A DNA stretch of 64,000 bases from a virus. The notes under the pieces were generated by a model. The model ran no database searches and was not told the origin of the DNA. It was given only the letters and a program-made list of their open reading frames with translations. The position numbers and the translations under genes were made by a program. Below are positions 61,146 through 64,000 of the stretch, piece after piece. Position 1 is the first letter of the stretch. Each line of letters begins with the position of its first letter. The DNA lies in IMG/VR virus record IMGVR_UViG_3300031963_008656, positions 126,001 to 190,000 of that record, one strand, 5' to 3'.

Positions 61146-62596
61146 TCTAATTTTTCCTGAGTAAAGGGATAGTTAGCTTCTTTATAAAATTGCTTGCGTT
61201 TGGTCAAGTGTCGTTTTGCAAATTTGCATGTTGAAGTTATGTCCCAGATTTGAACATGCTCTTTGTCTTCGGCTTTTCTTATGCCGCGTCCAATGCTTTG
61301 GATAACGCGGACAAAACTTTTCCCGGGTTCCACAAGAACCAAATTAAAAATCCTAGGGATATTAATACCCACAGCGGCAACACCATAGGTAGCCACAATA
61401 ATCTTATCAGTGCTGTCCGCCACTTCGTCATATTCGTCTTGTCTATCTTTTGCTTTGGTTGCACCTGACACAAACACCGCACGTTCGCCCAGTCGTTCTA
61501 CCAATTGTCTACCACATTCGGTGCGATCAACCAGTACCAGAGTGTTGCCTGTTTCATTTACATGGCGTATGAGTTCGGCCATGGCATCCAGTCTGCCTGA
61601 CTCTTCCAACAAGTATTTAAGCTCGCTTTGGTAGTTGGCGTACTCCACATGGTCCTGCAACTGCACAATGTTCACATGGCACTGCGCCAGCACCCCTTGT
61701 TGTTGTAGTTCATTGGCACTGAGCTTGCTGATCACTGGACCCAGGCTTACCAATAGGGCTTGGCTTTCAAACTTCTCTTTGGGCACAGTACCGGTCAATC
61801 CCCAGCGAATTGGCACTCTAGCCATTACGCTGGTCAGCAGAGTTTTGAGTGCGTCTGCCTTGGCCATGTGTACTTCGTCTACCATTACACATACCACATC
61901 CTCAATAAAGTCCTGTATGGTCACTTCACCAACACCTGCCTTGGTATTCTTCAGCAGTACATTTAAACTCTGCCAAGTGCAGATGGTATGTGTGCGTCCG
62001 TGTTCTTTTCTGTCGCCAAAGTAAACGCCCACGTCCAGGCCAAGATTCACATAGTCTTTTTCAGTTTGTGTGACCAAACTCTTGTTGGGCACAATCACAA
62101 TTGACCGCCCATATGGTTCTATACTGGCACTTAATGCCGCTGTCATGATTGTCTTGCCTGCACCTGTGGCCACTTCTTGTATGCATTGGGGATTGGTCAA
62201 GAAGTTGTTTACAATTTCTACCTGGTAGTCACGCAACATGATAGGTTGCCCTTCTGCAGGATGACCCTTGGGCCAAGTCTTGTGTGCAAATGTTTGTTCT
62301 GTAACTTGAGCAAACTCAAATGTGGTAGAGTATTCTCTTTGATCGTCCAGCTCAATGTCGTAGTTGTAACGTTCCAAGATGGGCATGATATCTGGTAACA
62401 AGTTGGTGTATGTTGATCCACCCAGTTGGAAGTAACTGACTTTACCATCCCACCGACCCAGCCTCACTGCTGGTAGATATCTTGCATAAGGTACATCATA
62501 CTTAAACGCATTGACCAGGGCCTTGCGCACATCCAGATCGATACCCTCTAGTTTGATGTTTACTTCATCTCGAATTTGTATGGTGCATCGTTTCAT
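61127..62596 (-). CDS. uvsW: UvsW-type recombination helicase
   Basis: 489 residues. N-terminal small domain, Walker A ATGAGKT (143-149), DEVH box in VMVDEVHMAKADALK, RWGLTGT motif III, and C-terminal motifs VDRTECGRQLVERL, VATYGVAAVGINIP and QSIGRGIRK (motif VI). Unwinds R-loops and branched DNA, needed for the switch to recombination-driven replication in T4. Confidence 0.95.
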   Translation of the reverse strand: MKRCTIQIRDEVNIKLEGIDLDVRKALVNAFKYDVPYARYLPAVRLGRWDGKVSYFQLGGSTYTNLLPDIMPILERYNYDIELDDQREYSTTFEFAQVTEQTFAHKTWPKGHPAEGQPIMLRDYQVEIVNNFLTNPQCIQEVATGAGKTIMTAALSASIEPYGRSIVIVPNKSLVTQTEKDYVNLGLDVGVYFGDRKEHGRTHTICTWQSLNVLLKNTKAGVGEVTIQDFIEDVVCVMVDEVHMAKADALKTLLTSVMARVPIRWGLTGTVPKEKFESQALLVSLGPVISKLSANELQQQGVLAQCHVNIVQLQDHVEYANYQSELKYLLEESGRLDAMAELIRHVNETGNTLVLVDRTECGRQLVERLGERAVFVSGATKAKDRQDEYDEVADSTDKIIVATYGVAAVGINIPRIFNLVLVEPGKSFVRVIQSIGRGIRKAEDKEHVQIWDITSTCKFAKRHLTKRKQFYKEANYPFTQEKLEWMKIK

Positions 62597-63467
62597 CTAT
62601 ATAAACTCGAGTGACGAGTTGTCTTTGTTGTATGTCTTTGATCAATTGGTCGCGTGGAACAGTTTCAATTATCCTTGCAACAGGAAATTGCAATGGCTGT
62701 AGTTTGACATGATCAAACTGCGGGTATCCTTGATTGACAAAAAAATCATAGTGTTCTTGATAGTATTGTTGCATATTTTGTAGCATAAGGTCTACAACAT
62801 TTGAGTCAAGTTCAAATAATCTTACCACAAAATCAGGATTGTAATAATTGAACGGGCGAAAAGCTTCGTCGCCGATATATGCATCATTGTCTATCACAAG
62901 ATCAAGCAATGTTTTTCCAATCTCAACATAGTTCAAACACACACTTCCAAATGCCGGATTAATTGTACCATACTGATTCATAATCTCTTCAGGCAAAGCA
63001 GTATCTTTAGGCACGCCAAACCAGGTGCAAACAAGTCTTGGTTTTAATTTTCTTGACGCTGATTCGCAGCGATGCACCGCTATGTTTAAATCTGACAAAG
63101 CCTTTTTTATAGATTCCGGGGCTCGAAGCCACCATAAAGTTTTTTGTTGATTTAGCAAGCCATGATAACGTTCAAAAATGTTGTGCAAATAGTTCAAACA
63201 ATCCTGGTCATACACTGTAGTAAACTCTCGCTCAATAATTGGCTGATAACCATTGATTATACTAACACATTGTTGAATCATTTTTTCTGCACGAGCAATT
63301 TCTTGCTCTCGAGAATCAAATCCGTAAAAACGGTCAGGATGATCTATTGGATACGGATCCCGCAGGTGCATGCGCTCAAGCCAAAGGTCGGCTAAGGGCG
63401 TGTTGTGTATTTCAAAATCTAAGGTATAGTCTGCACCTAAGTCTATGTGCAAATATTGTTGGGGCAT
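62565..63467 (-). CDS. Hypothetical protein upstream of uvsW
   Basis: 300 residues. Begins MPQQYLHIDLGADYTLDFEIHNTPLADLWLERM; helical centre (REQEIARAEKMIQQCVSIINGY), later VCTWFGVPKDTALPEE and NPAFGSVCLNYVEIGKTLLDLVIDND. I recall the family from marine T4-like phages; no function known. A -10 box ends 6 bases before the ATG. It overlaps uvsW by 32 bases. Confidence 0.7.
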   Translation of the reverse strand: MPQQYLHIDLGADYTLDFEIHNTPLADLWLERMHLRDPYPIDHPDRFYGFDSREQEIARAEKMIQQCVSIINGYQPIIEREFTTVYDQDCLNYLHNIFERYHGLLNQQKTLWWLRAPESIKKALSDLNIAVHRCESASRKLKPRLVCTWFGVPKDTALPEEIMNQYGTINPAFGSVCLNYVEIGKTLLDLVIDNDAYIGDEAFRPFNYYNPDFVVRLFELDSNVVDLMLQNMQQYYQEHYDFFVNQGYPQFDHVKLQPLQFPVARIIETVPRDQLIKDIQQRQLVTRVYIDETMHHTNSR

Positions 63468-63473
63468 GATAAC

Positions 63474-63502
63474 AGTATATACTTATCACAGCAAGAAGTC
63501 AA
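63474..63502 (-). promoter_or_regulatory. Sigma70 promoter, leaderless architecture
   Basis: TTGACT (63502-63497), 17-base spacer, TATACT (63479-63474) on the minus strand, then GTTATC and ATG 63467. The -35 box shares bases with the T-run of the terminator before it. Confidence 0.78.
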
Positions 63503-63531
63503 AAAGACAGGTACCGTTTTACGGGTACCTG
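63501..63531 (-). terminator. Rho-independent terminator
   Basis: Minus strand stem CAGGTACC / GGTACCTG with a short AT-rich loop, followed by TCTTTTT. Ends the transcript of the small gene at 63611-63727. A GCCCGGG pair lies at 63539-63567 in the remaining gap, which otherwise shows nothing. Confidence 0.85.
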
Positions 63532-63610
63532 CCACAAAGCCCGGGCCGGAGCCAACCAATGCCCGGGATAACCTTGGAGGGTTAATCTTTTGAGTTGACT
63601 AAAGTCTTAA

Positions 63611-63727
63611 TCACGCTCCGTAGTATTCCAGGCACTTCACAGTGAAGCCTGCTTCACGCTGTTCATCTGCTTCGTACTCGGTATCCACTGAGTACAAATA
63701 CAAGTCTCCATCCCATATTTCATACAT
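63611..63727 (-). CDS. Small acidic protein, 38 residues
   Basis: ATG 63727 to TGA 63611: MYEIWDGDLYLYSVDTEYEADE, then AGFTVKCLEYYGA. It begins one base after the stop of the upstream gene and is followed by a terminator. Acidic and aromatic; small proteins with a YEIWDG start recur in phages (recollection). Function unknown. Confidence 0.55.
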   Translation of the reverse strand: MYEIWDGDLYLYSVDTEYEADEQREAGFTVKCLEYYGA

Positions 63728-63728
63728 G

Positions 63729-64000
63729 TTAGGCTCCTGCGGGTTTCATAACAGTGGTCTCTGCCAGGCGCTTCCAGTTCAACACTGACATCTTACGCAA
63801 GTCTGCAATCTTGAGAGCCATACGCAGGCTCATCTCACGCAGACGATTTTTATTCTCGTCCATGAAGGCAATGATCTCGTCTTGCACACACTCGTCAAAG
63901 TCGTAGTCTGCAAACAACACACCGTCCTTGGCAATCTGCTTGATACGCAGGACCTTGTCACGCATGGTGTCCAAGGTCAAGTCCAAGTAGTGGCATCGGC
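63729..64000 (-). CDS. AAA+ ATPase C-terminal fragment, 5' end outside window
   Basis: The frame is open to the right edge (reading CHYLDLTLDTMRDK...), so only the last 90 or so residues are seen. FDECVQDEIIAFMDENKNRLREMSLRMALKIADLRKM resembles the lid helices and sensor-2 region (LRE-x-SLR) of phage MoxR/CbbQ-like AAA+ ATPases, which I recall in marine T4-like phages. The Walker motifs would lie outside the window, so the call is tentative. Confidence 0.5.
   Translation of the reverse strand, partial: RCHYLDLTLDTMRDKVLRIKQIAKDGVLFADYDFDECVQDEIIAFMDENKNRLREMSLRMALKIADLRKMSVLNWKRLAETTVMKPAGA

Noticed and set aside
1-64000. CRISPR array, insertion sequence, integrase or attachment site
   Set aside because: No regularly spaced repeats, no transposase or integrase reading frame and no terminal repeats were seen on either strand.

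Overview
The window reads as part of a large T4-superfamily myovirus genome from an aquatic environment. It carries T4-type replication and recombination genes (gp41-like helicase 50807-52249, gp61-like primase 52937-53920, UvsW helicase 61127-62596, ATP-dependent DNA ligase 26212-27585, endonuclease VII, a possible gp62 clamp-loader subunit), class Ia ribonucleotide reductase with glutaredoxin, tail and baseplate proteins (PAAR tip, pectate-lyase-fold tail fibre) and many hypothetical proteins of the kind seen in cyanophage- and pelagiphage-type T4 relatives. I see no tRNA, integrase, IS element or CRISPR array. Consensus sigma70 promoters, AAAGGAG ribosome sites, a phasin-like protein and a PhoB-box-like site suggest a Gram-negative proteobacterial host, perhaps one that stores polyhydroxyalkanoate. 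That host assignment is inference.

Layout. 1-4.6 kb: a nuclease-like gene cut by the window edge, a ClpP peptidase, a run of small secreted proteins and lipoproteins, and a phasin-like protein. 4.7-9.5 kb (rightward): an export locus (CsgF-, CsgG- and curlin-like proteins, FecR-domain protein), two related small membrane proteins and a fatty-acid desaturase. 9.5-14.5 kb (leftward): a CHASE2 adenylate cyclase, PstS behind a Pho-box-like element, and UV endonuclease. 14.5-19.4 kb: a translationally coupled operon for surface-glycan or small-molecule modification (UDP-sugar dehydrogenase, 2OG-Fe(II) oxygenase, glycosyltransferase-like protein, amidinotransferase) plus a second glycosyltransferase-like gene. 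19.3-24.6 kb: phosphoesterase, ClpS, Hsp20, ribosomal protein bS21, ClpX and a membrane coiled-coil protein. 24.6-29.1 kb: small genes, DNA ligase and a probable structured RNA. 29.2-31.6 kb: PAAR protein and a large structural protein. 31.6-39.1 kb: nucleotide-metabolism block (Grx, NrdB, aldolase-like, methyltransferase, desaturase, NrdA). 39.1-43.9 kb: tail fibre, exonuclease, oxygenase, IscA and IscU. 43.9-50.8 kb: scaffold/structural-type genes, a holin-like protein and a nucleotidyltransferase-ligase fusion. 50.8-64 kb: helicase, primase, structural genes, a minimal DNA polymerase III alpha-like protein, EndoVII, three SGNH-like proteins and UvsW.

Regulation. Two promoter classes are visible. 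The first is near-consensus sigma70 promoters (TTGAC- 17 bp TATAAT/TATACT), several with a conserved spacer, in front of non-structural genes. The second is T4-late-type TAAATA boxes, mostly in front of structural genes. In both classes several start codons lie only 6-8 nt after the -10 box, which predicts leaderless mRNAs. Most genes are packed with ATGA, TAATG or longer overlaps. Six small genes of 38-50 codons were found only by reading the gaps.

How the genes may work together. The phage appears to bring its own protease machine (ClpX with IGF docking loop, ClpP with intact triad, ClpS adaptor), a small heat-shock protein and a ribosomal protein. It also brings phosphate scavenging, iron-sulphur assembly that could support host or phage metalloenzymes, membrane-lipid desaturation, cyclic-nucleotide signalling, and an outer-membrane secretion pore with a curlin-like substrate.
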